A DNA stretch of 64,000 nucleotides from Kineosporia succinea. GTDB taxonomy: Bacteria > Actinomycetota > Actinomycetes > Actinomycetales > Kineosporiaceae. Positions 1 to 8,381 of the stretch are shown piece by piece. The first letter of the stretch is position 1. Each line of letters starts with the position of its first letter. Below the pieces are notes generated by a model. That model was given only the letters and a program-made list of their open reading frames with translations, was not told the DNA's origin and ran no database searches. The stretch covers positions 4,461,241 to 4,525,240 of the forward strand of contig NZ_JAUSQZ010000001.1 in the NCBI RefSeq assembly GCF_030811555.1, written 5' to 3'. The position numbers and the translations under genes are program-made.

Positions 1-21
1 GTGCCTGGCGGCGAACGTCAC

Positions 22-921
22 TCATCCTTTTACGGCTCCTGCCACGAGTCCCTCGGTCATCCGGCTCTGCACCAGCATGAAGAACACGATGACGGGTATC
101 GCCATCAGCGTCGAACCGGCCATCACGCCGCCCCAGTCCGTGCCCTTCGCGCCCTCGTTGAACGTCTGCAGCCAGACCGGCAGCGTCTGGTTCTCCGGCT
201 TGTTCATCAGCACCAGCGCGAACGTGAACTCGTTCCAGGCCTGGATGAACGCGAACGTGCCGGTGGCCACCAGACCCGGCGCCATCAGCGGGAACGTGAT
301 GCGGCGAAAGGCCTGGAAGCGGCTGCAGCCGTCGACCATGGCGGCCTCCTCGAGCTCCACCGGCACCCCGGCCACGAACCCGCGCAGCGTCCAGATCGTG
401 AACGGCAGCACGAACACCAGGTAGACCAGGGCCAGGCCGATCACGGTGTTCACCAGCTGCCAGCCGTCGAGCACCTTGAACAGTGAGATCACCATCGCCT
501 CGGCCGGCACCATCTGCACGATCAGCACGGTGACGATGAAGCCGATCCGCCCGCGGAACCGGAACCGGGTCAGGGCCACCGCCGCCAGCAGGGCCAGCAG
601 CAGGGCCGCGGCCACGGTGATCAGCGTGACGGTGAGGCTGTTGCGCAGCGCGGCGGTGAACTCACCCTGCTCGAACGCCTTGCGGTAGTTGTTCAGCGTC
701 GCGTGCCAGGGCAGGAAGTTCGGGGTGTCGCTCTGGATGTCGACGCCGCGCTGGAACGAGGTGTTGATCATCCAGTAGACGGGGAAGAGCATGATCAGGA
801 CGACGACGAGGGCGGCGGCGTTGGCGGCCCAGTCACCTTTGCGCTTACGTGACGGTGAACGCTTCAGTGCTTTTGGACGCGTCGGTGCGGTGCGGGGGCG
901 GGTGGGGCTGGTCGTGCTCAC
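22..921 (-). CDS. ABC sugar transporter permease (MalG-like)
   Basis: This is one of two membrane subunits of a carbohydrate ABC importer (299 aa). After a basic N-terminus the first membrane segment follows at about residues 30-50, and further hydrophobic segments span the rest. The EAA loop that docks the ATPase reads EEAAMVDGCSRFQAFRRI, and the protein ends in the family-typical EGLVAGAVKG. The GTG start at 921 overlaps the stop of the upstream permease by 4 nt (GTGA), indicating translational coupling. The operon order is binding protein, MalF-like, MalG-like. The substrate is unknown because no glycosidase lies beside it; genes to the left are outside the window. Confidence 0.93.
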   Translation of the reverse strand: MSTTSPTRPRTAPTRPKALKRSPSRKRKGDWAANAAALVVVLIMLFPVYWMINTSFQRGVDIQSDTPNFLPWHATLNNYRKAFEQGEFTAALRNSLTVTLITVAAALLLALLAAVALTRFRFRGRIGFIVTVLIVQMVPAEAMVISLFKVLDGWQLVNTVIGLALVYLVFVLPFTIWTLRGFVAGVPVELEEAAMVDGCSRFQAFRRITFPLMAPGLVATGTFAFIQAWNEFTFALVLMNKPENQTLPVWLQTFNEGAKGTDWGGVMAGSTLMAIPVIVFFMLVQSRMTEGLVAGAVKG

Positions 922-1862
922 AGCTCCTCCTGACGGGTGATCTGGCGCAGGTAGAAGACGGTGAAGATCAGGGTGATGAGCACCATCACCGCCGCGACGG
1001 CCGCACCCAGGTCGAACTTGTTCTCCCCGAACGCGACCCGGTACGCGTACACCCCGAGCACGTTGGTGTCGCGGGAGATGCCGCCCGCCTTCTGCAGCAC
1101 GTAGAACTGCGTGAACACCCGGAAGTCCCAGAGCACCGACAGGGCGGTGAGGATCAGGATCACCGGACGCAGGAACGGCACCAGGACGTGGCGGAACCGC
1201 TGCCAGGCGCTCGCCCCGTCGATCTGCGCGGCCTCGACCACCTCGCCGGGCACCTGGGTCAGGCCGGCGTAGAGGGTGAAGGCCACGAACGGCACGCCCA
1301 TCCAGACCACGATGATCAGCGCGACACCGAAGAACGAGAGCGGGTCGGTGAGCCAGGAGTGGCCGTGGAAGTCGCCGCCGAGCTGGGTCAGCAGCCAGTT
1401 CACCAGGCCGTAGCGGGTGTCGAACAGCCACTGCCAGACCACGGTGGCCGACAGCGGCGGCATCGCCCAGGCCAGCAGCAGCGAGACGATCAGGGCCAGG
1501 CGCATCGCCCGGCCGACCCGGCGGATCAGCAGGGCCACCAGCATGCCGAGCACCATCGTGAGAACCACGGCGGCGGCGCAGAACCCGACGGTGCGGTAGA
1601 GCACCAGCCAGAACTGGTCGTCGGTCAGGATTTTCGTGTAGTTGTCCAGGCCGACGAAGTCCGGTGGGGCGCCGAACTGCTGCTTGAGGCCGAACTTCTG
1701 CAGGGAGAGCAGGATCAGGCGGGCGAACGGGTAGCCCAGCACCAGGGCCAGTACGAGGGTGGCCGGGAGCAGGAGGCCGTAGGGGAGGAGGCTGTTGCGT
1801 CGCTTCCTGGGGCCCGGCACAGGGGTTGCCTGTGCCGGGCTCAGCGGGGGGAGAGTGCTCAC
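918..1862 (-). CDS. ABC sugar transporter permease (MalF-like)
   Basis: Inner-membrane subunit of the same importer, 314 aa. A proline-rich cytoplasmic N-terminus is followed by six predicted membrane segments. The EAA loop is VEAAQIDGASAWQRFRHV, the usual MalF/LacF form. The GTG start at 1862 overlaps the stop of the binding-protein gene by 4 nt, and the 3' end overlaps the next permease by 4 nt. The three genes are therefore a tightly coupled transport operon. No ATP-binding subunit is present, so the energising ATPase must be encoded elsewhere. Confidence 0.93.
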   Translation of the reverse strand: MSTLPPLSPAQATPVPGPRKRRNSLLPYGLLLPATLVLALVLGYPFARLILLSLQKFGLKQQFGAPPDFVGLDNYTKILTDDQFWLVLYRTVGFCAAAVVLTMVLGMLVALLIRRVGRAMRLALIVSLLLAWAMPPLSATVVWQWLFDTRYGLVNWLLTQLGGDFHGHSWLTDPLSFFGVALIIVVWMGVPFVAFTLYAGLTQVPGEVVEAAQIDGASAWQRFRHVLVPFLRPVILILTALSVLWDFRVFTQFYVLQKAGGISRDTNVLGVYAYRVAFGENKFDLGAAVAAVMVLITLIFTVFYLRQITRQEEL

Positions 1863-3142
1863 TGGTTCAGGGCCGTCGCGATCGCCTCGTCAGCGGTCTT
1901 GGCCTCGGTGGCGACGTCCTTGCCCTGGGCGATGGCCACCAGCAGGTCGGGCAGCACCGACCCGGCCTCGACCCCGGCCCAGTTCTCGCTGGCCGGCGTG
2001 AACCGGCTGTTGGCGGCGGCCTCGGCCTGCGCGGTCGCGGCCTCGCTGCCGCCGACCTGGTCCAGCAGCGTCTTCTTCACCGGAAGCAGGCCCAGGTCGG
2101 CCAGCTTGGTCTGGTAACCGTCGCCGGCCATGATCTTCAGCAGGCTGTAGGCCAGCTCCGGGTGCTCGGACTTGGCCGAGATCGCCAGGTTCGAGCCGCC
2201 CAGGAACGACGGGGCGAGGGTGCCCTCGGCCTGGCCCGGCAGGGCGAACGCGCCGATGTCCTTCTCCAGCTTGGGGCAGCCGTCGTCCTCGTTGATGATC
2301 TGGCCGACCTTCCAGCCCGGGCCCATCAGCATGCCGATCTTGCCCTTGCAGAAGTCCAGGTAGTCCTTCGACTCGTCGGCGTCCTTGGGGGCGGCGCTGG
2401 CGGAGTCCATGATGGTCTTCACGGTGGTCAGACCCGCGATCGACCCCGGGCTGGAGAGCTTGCCGACCCAGGCGTCACCCTCCTTGGCCGCGATGTCACC
2501 GCCGTTGTCCCAGATGAAGGGCAGGGCCGCGTACCAGTACTTGCCCGGGTAGTAGATGCCGGAGAAGTCCTTGGTCTTGGCGTTGTCCTGCTTCAGCTTG
2601 ATCCCGGCGTCCACGAAAGCCTGCGTGCTCTTGGGGATCTCGATGCCGGAGTCCTTGAAGAAGTCCTTGCGGTAGACCACGATGCGGGCGCCGCCGTAGT
2701 AGGGCACCCCGTAGAACTTGCCGTCGTAGCTGCCGCTCTCGACCAGGCTCTGCACCAGGTCGTCGCCGCCCAGGTCGGCCTTCTTGTCGGTGATGTCGAG
2801 CAGGGCGCCGGCCGCCTCGAAGGCCTGCGCCTGGGTGTTGCCGAGCTCCACCACGTCCGGGCTGCCGTTGCTCGACAGCGAGGTGGTCAGCTTCTCCACG
2901 ATGCCGGTCCACTGCTGCCGCTCGAACTCCAGCTTCGATCCCGGGTTCTGCTTCTCGAACTCGGCCTTGGCGTAGTCGACGAGCTCCTGCGGGGTGTCCT
3001 CACCGTTCAGCCAGAGCCGGATCGTGCCGGTCCCGGCCTCGCCGGAACCGCCTGCGGTGTCGTCACTGTCGCTGCCACCACCGCAGGCCGACAGGACGAG
3101 AGCGGTGGCGACGCCCACCGCGGCCAGTGCACGGATCTTCAC
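1859..3142 (-). CDS. ABC sugar-binding lipoprotein
   Basis: Extracytoplasmic solute-binding protein of the importer (427 aa), family 1 type. The N-terminus is a lipoprotein signal with lipobox LSAC followed by a Gly/Ser/Asp linker, so the mature protein should be anchored to the outer face of the membrane. The start chosen is GTG at 3142, because GGAGG lies 5 nt before it. An in-frame ATG at 3154 would place the Shine-Dalgarno sequence inside the coding region. Lengths and motifs (QQWTGIVEKLTTSLSSN, PYYGGARIVVYRKDFF) fit oligosaccharide-binding proteins. The ligand cannot be named. Confidence 0.9.
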   Translation of the reverse strand: MKIRALAAVGVATALVLSACGGGSDSDDTAGGSGEAGTGTIRLWLNGEDTPQELVDYAKAEFEKQNPGSKLEFERQQWTGIVEKLTTSLSSNGSPDVVELGNTQAQAFEAAGALLDITDKKADLGGDDLVQSLVESGSYDGKFYGVPYYGGARIVVYRKDFFKDSGIEIPKSTQAFVDAGIKLKQDNAKTKDFSGIYYPGKYWYAALPFIWDNGGDIAAKEGDAWVGKLSSPGSIAGLTTVKTIMDSASAAPKDADESKDYLDFCKGKIGMLMGPGWKVGQIINEDDGCPKLEKDIGAFALPGQAEGTLAPSFLGGSNLAISAKSEHPELAYSLLKIMAGDGYQTKLADLGLLPVKKTLLDQVGGSEAATAQAEAAANSRFTPASENWAGVEAGSVLPDLLVAIAQGKDVATEAKTADEAIATALNQ

Positions 3143-3239
3143 GAGTTCCTCCATTGGAGCTGTAGAGAGATGCGCGGGATCGACGGGACGGCACTGCGCC
3201 GTTCCGCTGGATGGTGCTGTGGGACCTGGTTGGTTCTTT

Positions 3240-4370
3240 CTAGGAGACGCCGAGCTCGCCGGAGAGCACGAGCACGGAGGCCCCGAGCAGGATGCTGTTC
3301 TCGTGGAGGGTGGACAGGCGGATCACGAGGGCCTGCCCGACGACCGGCAGCACACGCCGCCGGATCGCCGTGGTGGCCGCCTCGAGGAGAGCCCCGCCGA
3401 GCAGGTCGGGCGGGCCGGTGAGCACGACCTCGCCGAGGTCGAGCGTGCTGATCACGGGAGCGAGTGCGATGCCCAGGCTGGTACCGGCTTTCGCCAGCAC
3501 CTCCTGCTGCTGTGCGGTGTCGAGCTCGGCCAGCCGGGCGCGTAGCTGGGGCACGGCGAGGAGGCGCTCGAGGCAGCCGGAACGCCCGCAGGCGCAGGGA
3601 AGCCCGGGTTCCTCGACGATCAGGTGCCCGATCTCACCGGCGGCGAACCGGTCGCCGCGCACCAGGGCGCCGTCGAGCAGGATGCCCGCGCCGACGCCCA
3701 TGCCGACGGTGAGCACGAGCACGCCGGTGTCCTCGGCGCCCCCGAAACCGTGCTCGGCCAGGGCGGCGGCGTTCGCGTCGTTGACCACGTGCACGGGCCG
3801 GCCCAGCGCCTCGTGCAGCACCCGGGCCAGCGGCATGCCCGACCAGCCCAGGTTGGGCGCGCTGAGCACGGTGCCCTCGGGGTCGACCACGCCGGGACTG
3901 CCGACGCCGATCCCCAGCACCGGGCGCTCGGCCCCGGCGGTCAGTTCGGTGGCCAGGTCGACGACGAGCTGGGCGGCGGCCTGACCGGTGCGGCCCTCGC
4001 GGGGGATCGTGGCGGTGGTCAGCACGGTGCCGGCGAGATCCAGTACGGCGCCGCGGAACTCGACGTCGCGGGACAGGTCGAGGCTCACGATGTGGGCGGC
4101 CGACGGCTCGAAACCGACGAGCGTGGCCGGTTTTCCGACCCGGGCGCCGGAGCGGGTGCCGAGCTCGACCGCCAGGCCCTCGGTGATCAGCTCACTGACC
4201 AGGGCACCGATGGTGACGGGGGTCAGCGAGGTGACGCGCGCCAGGTCGGCCCGGCTCTGGGCGCCGTCGCGGTAGAGCGACTGCAGCACCAGGGACCGGT
4301 TGTAGACCCGCGCCTGACCGGGCATGACCTTGGTGGTCGGCCGGAGCGCGCGGCCCGGGGTGGCTGGCAT
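3240..4370 (-). CDS. ROK-family transcriptional regulator
   Basis: Likely repressor of the adjacent sugar importer, 376 aa. The N-terminal winged helix-turn-helix (about residues 18-75; SRADLARVTSLTPVTIGALVSEL) is joined to a ROK kinase-like fold. The ROK zinc motif CACGRSGCLERL is present near residue 255. It sits 97 nt upstream of the binding-protein gene in the same orientation and may be the first gene of the same transcript. The start at 4370 lies only a few bases after a run of A on the coding strand and has no clear Shine-Dalgarno sequence; a second Met 15 residues in (MPGQARVYN) is an alternative. The sugar effector is unknown. Confidence 0.88.
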   Translation of the reverse strand: MPATPGRALRPTTKVMPGQARVYNRSLVLQSLYRDGAQSRADLARVTSLTPVTIGALVSELITEGLAVELGTRSGARVGKPATLVGFEPSAAHIVSLDLSRDVEFRGAVLDLAGTVLTTATIPREGRTGQAAAQLVVDLATELTAGAERPVLGIGVGSPGVVDPEGTVLSAPNLGWSGMPLARVLHEALGRPVHVVNDANAAALAEHGFGGAEDTGVLVLTVGMGVGAGILLDGALVRGDRFAAGEIGHLIVEEPGLPCACGRSGCLERLLAVPQLRARLAELDTAQQQEVLAKAGTSLGIALAPVISTLDLGEVVLTGPPDLLGGALLEAATTAIRRRVLPVVGQALVIRLSTLHENSILLGASVLVLSGELGVS

Positions 4371-4430
4371 TTTTTTAGTGAAGCGTCTTTATAAACCGGC
4401 GTCAAGGCCTGATTCGTCCCTGAACGCGTT

Positions 4431-4472
4431 CGTCACGGGTGCGCCGGGCGTGAAGAGGGCGCACCCGTGACG
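4431..4472 (-). terminator. Strong hairpin after the QorB-like gene
   Basis: A perfect 15-bp inverted repeat (4431-4445 and 4458-4472) with a 12-nt loop lies 9 nt beyond the stop of the quinone oxidoreductase gene. No U-tract follows, which is common for actinobacterial terminators. It should separate that gene from the ROK gene downstream. Confidence 0.7.
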
Positions 4473-4481
4473 ATCTTCAGG

Positions 4482-5333
4482 TCAGAGTGCGGCCTTGATC
4501 GCCTCGGCCAGCGACGTGGTCGGGCGGTTGAGCAGACGTGACAGGTCGCCGGTGTCGACGACGAACTCGCCGTCACGGATCGCGCGGTCGCAGTCGGCCA
4601 GGACGTCGGCGAACGGCGCGGGCAGGCCGGCGCTCTCCAGAGCGGCGCGGAAGTCGTCGGTGGGCAGGTCCAGGTACGAGACCTCCTTGCCGGTCTGGCT
4701 GCTCACCTCGGCGGCCAGCTCACTCAGCGTGAACGACTCGTCGCCGCCCATCTCGAAGACCTCGCCGCCCTTGGAGCTGAGCAGCGCCTCGACGTCGGCG
4801 GCGGCGAAGTCGGCCCGGGTGGCGGCGCTGATCCGGCCGCTGCCGGCGGCTCCGGCGACCGCGCCGCGCTCCAGGTAGCCCGGGATCTGCTCGGTGTAGT
4901 TCTCCAGGTACCAGCCGTGGCGCAGCAGCACCACCGGCAGGCCGGACGCCTTCAGGGCGGCCTCGGTGGCGAGGTGCTCGGAGGCCAGCTTCGCGGTGGT
5001 GCGGTCGATGTTCGCGAAGCCGGTGTAGGCGATCAGCTCCACGTTCGCGGCCTTCGCGGCGTCGATCACGTTCTTGTGCTGCGGGATCCGGCGGCCGACC
5101 TCGCCACCGGAGATGAACAGCACCCGGTCGGCACCCTCGAACGCGGCCTTCAGCGTCTCGGGCCTGTCGTAGTCGACGACCTGGACACGCACGCCGGAGT
5201 CGGCGAACTCCTGCAGCTTCTCGAGGCTGCGGCCGCCGGCCACGATCTCGTTCGCCGGAACGCCCTTACGCAGGAGCTCGGCGAGCGCGAGGCGGCCGAG
5301 GTGCCCGGTGGCGGCGGTGACGACGATGGTCAT
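4482..5333 (-). CDS. NAD(P)-dependent quinone oxidoreductase, QorB/NmrA-like
   Basis: Short-chain dehydrogenase of the atypical NmrA/QorB group (283 aa), expected to reduce quinones with NAD(P)H in the cytoplasm. The N-terminal Rossmann motif TAATGHLGRLALAELL gives the dinucleotide-binding GxxGxxG pattern. The middle holds the RHGWYLENY segment typical of this group. The ATG at 5333 is preceded by GAGAGGAA. An in-frame ORF continues 15 codons upstream but reads through that ribosome-binding site. It is divergent from an HxlR-type regulator, the arrangement known for qorB/qorR redox pairs. Confidence 0.85.
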   Translation of the reverse strand: MTIVVTAATGHLGRLALAELLRKGVPANEIVAGGRSLEKLQEFADSGVRVQVVDYDRPETLKAAFEGADRVLFISGGEVGRRIPQHKNVIDAAKAANVELIAYTGFANIDRTTAKLASEHLATEAALKASGLPVVLLRHGWYLENYTEQIPGYLERGAVAGAAGSGRISAATRADFAAADVEALLSSKGGEVFEMGGDESFTLSELAAEVSSQTGKEVSYLDLPTDDFRAALESAGLPAPFADVLADCDRAIRDGEFVVDTGDLSRLLNRPTTSLAEAIKAAL

Positions 5334-5410
5334 GATGGTGGTTCCTCTCGCGGCGGTTACAGGTTTCCTGCTGGTCAATGAGCATCCTGCCTGCAGGCTT
5401 CCCGATCGGA

Positions 5411-5435
5411 AGTACCCACTTCCAGGTAAGGTACT
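5411..5435. promoter_or_regulatory. Candidate HxlR operator
   Basis: An inverted repeat AGTACC (5411-5416) and GGTACT (5430-5435) separated by 13 bp lies in the 134-bp gap between the divergent oxidoreductase and HxlR genes. HxlR-family regulators such as QorR and HypR bind GTAC-containing dyads in such gaps. The dyad is seen in the sequence; the assignment is inferred. Confidence 0.55.
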
Positions 5436-5467
5436 GACCCGCTGGAAAGCATGGAGGTGGCGCGCCG

Positions 5468-5845
5468 ATGAGTGTCGGTATGGCTCTGGACGAGATTTTT
5501 CCGGGCGGGACCTTCCCGGCCAACTGCCCGAGCCGCGTGGTGCTCGACCACGTCACCAGCAAGTGGGGCGTGCTGGTGCTCGTGGCGCTCGAGCGGCGCA
5601 CCCTGCGCTGGGGTGAGCTGCGCCGGGCGGTCGAGGGCATCAGCGAGAAGATGCTGGCGCAGACCCTGAAGACGTTCGAGGCCGACGGTCTGGTGGTGCG
5701 CGAGGCCCTGCCGGTGATCCCGCCGCACGTCGAGTACAGCCTCACCCCGCTCGGGGCCGAGCTGGTCACGCTGCTGCGCCCGCTCCTGCTGTGGACGCTC
5801 GAGAACGCGGAGACGATGCTCGGCCGGCCTCTCAACCGGCCCTGA
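5468..5845 (+). CDS. HxlR-family transcriptional regulator
   Basis: Winged helix-turn-helix regulator of 125 aa, the usual family length. The HxlR signature covers about residues 20-110 (CPSRVVLDHVTSKWG, then LRWGELRRAVEGISEKMLAQTLK). A single N-terminal cysteine, Cys20, sits where QorR-type members carry their redox-sensing cysteine. The ATG follows GGAGGTGGCGCCG. It probably represses the divergent quinone oxidoreductase and itself until the cysteine is oxidised. The last 14 nt overlap the 3' end of the convergent DUF1772 gene. Confidence 0.9.
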   Translation: MSVGMALDEIFPGGTFPANCPSRVVLDHVTSKWGVLVLVALERRTLRWGELRRAVEGISEKMLAQTLKTFEADGLVVREALPVIPPHVEYSLTPLGAELVTLLRPLLLWTLENAETMLGRPLNRP

Positions 5846-6308
5846 GAGCGACGGTCAGGCAGCCCGCGGCGGCCAGTGAGGTCAGGGTGCGCACCTGGTT
5901 GGCCAGTGTCCAGGGGCCCCGGTACTGCTCCCAGGTGCGGGTGCCCGCGGCCAGGGCGTCGTTCAGGGGCACGTTGCCGGCGATCGTCACCCCCACCGCG
6001 CCGATCAGGTAGAGCAGGGCCCCGGCCAGCAGCCAGGGGGACGCCGTCGGTGTCCAGCGGTGGACGGCGAGGGCCGCGACCAGTACGGCCCCGAGCGCGG
6101 TCCCGAACAGCGCCACCATCAGCGGAGCCCGCACGGCGGTCACGTTGATCTGCTGCATGGCCGCGCCCGCCTGCTCGCCGGGCAGCCGGTCCAGCCCGGC
6201 CAGGACGAACCCCGAGAAGGCGAAGAAGACCCCCGCGACCAGGCCGCAGCCCAGGGCGGTGACGACGGTGAGCGTTTCGGTGAGCGTTTCGGTGAGGCGA
6301 GAGTCCAT
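5832..6308 (-). CDS. DUF1772 membrane protein
   Basis: Small integral membrane protein (158 aa) of the DUF1772 / anthrone-oxygenase-like family. Four hydrophobic segments are visible (about residues 15-35, 60-80, 88-108 and 138-155). The family residues NVPLND at about 115 and the PLMVALFG region are conserved. The N-terminus has a short LTETLTETLT repeat encoded by an 11-bp direct repeat. It is divergent from an AraC regulator. Function is unknown; some relatives occur in aromatic polyketide pathways, but nothing here points to that. Confidence 0.8.
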   Translation of the reverse strand: MDSRLTETLTETLTVVTALGCGLVAGVFFAFSGFVLAGLDRLPGEQAGAAMQQINVTAVRAPLMVALFGTALGAVLVAALAVHRWTPTASPWLLAGALLYLIGAVGVTIAGNVPLNDALAAGTRTWEQYRGPWTLANQVRTLTSLAAAGCLTVALRAG

Positions 6309-6397
6309 GTCCTCGATTCAGCCACCGGGCCGCGCGGTTTCCCATGGCCGGACCGCGCAACCGCATACGCGTCCGTCCAAGGCCTACCCTGGGGATC

Positions 6398-7336
6398 ATG
6401 GACGGCATGGCGGCCCTGCTCGACGGCCCGCGGGCCCGGGAGGCGTTCCTGCTGCGGTCGTCCCTGACCCCGCCGTGGTCGATGCGCATCGCCGACGAGG
6501 CTCCGCTGACCCTGTGCGCGGTGGTCGCCGGCACGGCCTGTGTGCTGCCGGCCGAGGGAGGGGCGCGGCGTCTGGGCGCCGGCGACGTGGCGCTGTTCCG
6601 GGGGCCGCGGCCGTACACGGTGGCCGACGACCCGTCCACGCCGCCGCAGATCACGATCCGGCCCGGCCAGGTCTGCGTCACGCCCGACGGGCAACCGGTC
6701 GTGCTGACGGGGCTGACCGGGCCGGGCGCCCGCAGCTGGGGCAACGACGAGAACGGCGAGACCGTGCTCGTCACCGGCACCTACCAGCTGCCGGGCGAGA
6801 CCAGCCGGCGGCTGCTCGACGCCCTGCCGGAACTGGTGGTGCTGTCCGCGCGGGAATGGCGCAGCCCGCTGCCGGCCCTGCTGGCGGAAGAGGTCGTGAA
6901 AGACGAGCCGGGCCAGAGCGTCATGCTCGACCGGCTGCTCGACCTCACGCTGATCAGCGTGCTGCGGGCCTGGTTCGCGCGTCCCGACGGGGCCGCCCCG
7001 GGCTGGTACGCGGCGCACGGCGACCCGGTGGTCGGCCCGGCGCTGCGGCTGCTGCACGACGACGTGACCCGCCCCTGGACGATCGACCTGCTCGCGGCCG
7101 AGGTCGGGGTGTCCCGGGCCGGTCTCGCCCGGCGCTTCCGCGAGCTGGTGGGGGAGCCGCCGATGACCTTCCTGACCAACTGGCGCCTGACCCTGGCCGC
7201 CGACCTGCTGCGCTCGCCCGACCTGACGCTCGCCGCGGTGGCCCGGCAGGTGGGCTACAGCACCCCGTTCGCCCTGAGCGCCGCGTTCAAGCGGGTGCGG
7301 GGCGTGAGCCCGGCGCAGTACCGGGTGTCGGGCTGA
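6398..7336 (+). CDS. AraC-family regulator with N-terminal cupin
   Basis: Transcription factor of 312 aa. The N-terminal half resembles the cupin_6 ligand-binding domain (PPWSMRIADEAPLTLCAVVAGTA...GDVALFRGPRPY). The C-terminal 100 residues form two helix-turn-helix motifs (IDLLAAEVGVSRAGLARRFRELVG and DLTLAAVARQVGYSTPFALSAAFKRVRG). ATG 6398 is preferred over an upstream in-frame Met because GGGG lies just before it and the cupin begins directly. It probably regulates the divergent DUF1772 gene 89 bp away, a common pairing for this subfamily. Confidence 0.9.
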   Translation: MDGMAALLDGPRAREAFLLRSSLTPPWSMRIADEAPLTLCAVVAGTACVLPAEGGARRLGAGDVALFRGPRPYTVADDPSTPPQITIRPGQVCVTPDGQPVVLTGLTGPGARSWGNDENGETVLVTGTYQLPGETSRRLLDALPELVVLSAREWRSPLPALLAEEVVKDEPGQSVMLDRLLDLTLISVLRAWFARPDGAAPGWYAAHGDPVVGPALRLLHDDVTRPWTIDLLAAEVGVSRAGLARRFRELVGEPPMTFLTNWRLTLAADLLRSPDLTLAAVARQVGYSTPFALSAAFKRVRGVSPAQYRVSG

Positions 7337-7414
7337 AGTTGTCGTAGGTAGCCCATACAGTTGCGAGCAGCCCAGATCGGGCGGCGATGCAGTGCAGAGA
7401 TGGGACCCCCACAC

Positions 7415-7867
7415 GTGAGCGAGATCTCGGTCGTTCTGGAGCGCACCTTCGTGGCTCCGCCCGACGCCACCTTCGACGCGCTGGCCGACTACACGATCAT
7501 GCGGCCGAAGGTGCTCCCGGAGCAGTTCACCGGCTACCAGGTCACCGCCGGCGGCACCGGCGAGGGCACGCACATCACCTACGACCTGCACGCCACCAAG
7601 AAGCGCACGCGCCACGTCGAGGCCGTCGTCACCGAGCCCCCGGCCGGTCAGCAGCTGCTGGAGTCCGACACGAAGTCCACGCTGCGGGTGCTGTGGGACG
7701 TCGCGGCCGCCCCCGGGGGCAGCCGGGTCACCGTGCAGGTCACCTGGCAGGGCGCCGGCGGTGTGAAGGGCTTCTTCGAGCGCACTTTCGCGCCCGGTGG
7801 CATCCGGCGCATCTACGGCGAGAAGCTCGACAAGCTGCAGCAGCAGATCGCGGCCGACCCGGCCTAG
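7415..7867 (+). CDS. SRPBCC-family protein (DUF2505-like)
   Basis: Small cytoplasmic protein of 150 aa with a START/polyketide-cyclase-like fold. It has an N-terminal beta strand (ISVVLERTFVAPPDATFDAL), a central beta sheet and a long C-terminal helix (IYGEKLDKLQQQIAA). The fold binds hydrophobic ligands; no specific ligand can be assigned. The start is either GTG 7415, right before the conserved strand, or ATG 7400. The gene ends with TAG at 7865-7867, and the same frame stays open for another 87 codons of Gly/Pro-rich octapeptide repeats (see repeat at 7894). Confidence 0.75.
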   Translation: MSEISVVLERTFVAPPDATFDALADYTIMRPKVLPEQFTGYQVTAGGTGEGTHITYDLHATKKRTRHVEAVVTEPPAGQQLLESDTKSTLRVLWDVAAAPGGSRVTVQVTWQGAGGVKGFFERTFAPGGIRRIYGEKLDKLQQQIAADPA

Positions 7868-7893
7868 GTGCCGGCCCGGGAGCCGGCCTGGGG

Positions 7894-8027
7894 CCCGGCC
7901 TGGGGCAGAGCCTGGGAACCCGGCCTGGGGCAGAGTCTGGGACCCGGCCTGGGGCAGAGCGTGGGACCCGGCCCGGGGCATGGCTCCGGGAAGAGCCTGG
8001 GACCCGGCCTGGGACAGAGCCTGGGCA
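7894..8027. repeat. 24-bp tandem repeat, about 5 copies
   Basis: Copies of a 24-bp unit beginning CCCGGCCTGGGG start at 7894, 7919, 7943, 7967 and 8003; the first is 25 bp and the fourth carries a 12-bp insertion. The period is a multiple of three and in the frame of the upstream SRPBCC gene would encode repeats of PGLGQSLG, but a TAG codon precedes them. Probably intergenic. Confidence 0.85.
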
Positions 8028-8052
8028 GCCCGCCGCGATCCGGGGCGGGGCG

Positions 8053-8381
8053 CTGGTCCGCGAACGGCCGGGCCGGTGGGCGTGAACAGGAGACCGGGCT
8101 GGTCCGCGAACGGCCGGGCCGGTGGGCGTGAACAGGAGACCGGGCTGGTCCGCGAACGGCCGGGCCGGTGGGCGTGAACAGGAGACCGGGCAGGTCCGCG
8201 AACGGCCGGGCCGGTGGCCGTGAACACGAGACCGGGCTGGTCCGCGAACGGCCGGGCCGGTGGCCGCGAACAGGAGACCGGGCAGGTCCGCGAACGGCCG
8301 GGGCCCGACCGGTCGCTGAGAACACGAAACCCGAGGGCGCCGTGGCCGACCTGGTCCGGTGGCCGCCATCACGAGACCGGG
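8053..8381. repeat. 46-bp tandem repeat array reaching the SIMPL gene leader
   Basis: Units start at 8053, 8099, 8145, 8191 and 8237 with an exact 46-bp period, beginning C[T/A]GGTCCGCGAACGG and ending GAGACCGGG. A diverged sixth copy starts at 8283. A shortened seventh copy at 8351-8381 matches the fifth unit with a 15-bp deletion, and its final GACCGGG runs into the GGGAGG ribosome-binding site of the SIMPL gene. Because 46 is not a multiple of three, long spurious ORFs cross the array on both strands. There are no unique spacers, so this is not CRISPR. Confidence 0.9.

Noticed and set aside
4371-4425. TTGACG and TATAAA as a promoter for the ROK gene
   Set aside because: The two hexamers are only 6 bp apart, so they cannot be a -35/-10 pair; neither has a good partner at 16-18 bp.
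849-5381. Long rightward frames opposite the first transporter and ROK genes
   Set aside because: Antisense shadows of well-supported leftward genes, typical of DNA with very high GC at third codon positions.
8053-8320. CRISPR-like array
   Set aside because: Units are contiguous and nearly identical through the full 46 bp, with no variable spacers, and no cas genes are nearby.
6140-8325. Very long leftward open frames with repeated peptides
   Set aside because: They run antisense to the AraC and SRPBCC genes and through the 46-bp array, which stays open in all frames on that strand. No ribosome-binding site or family match.
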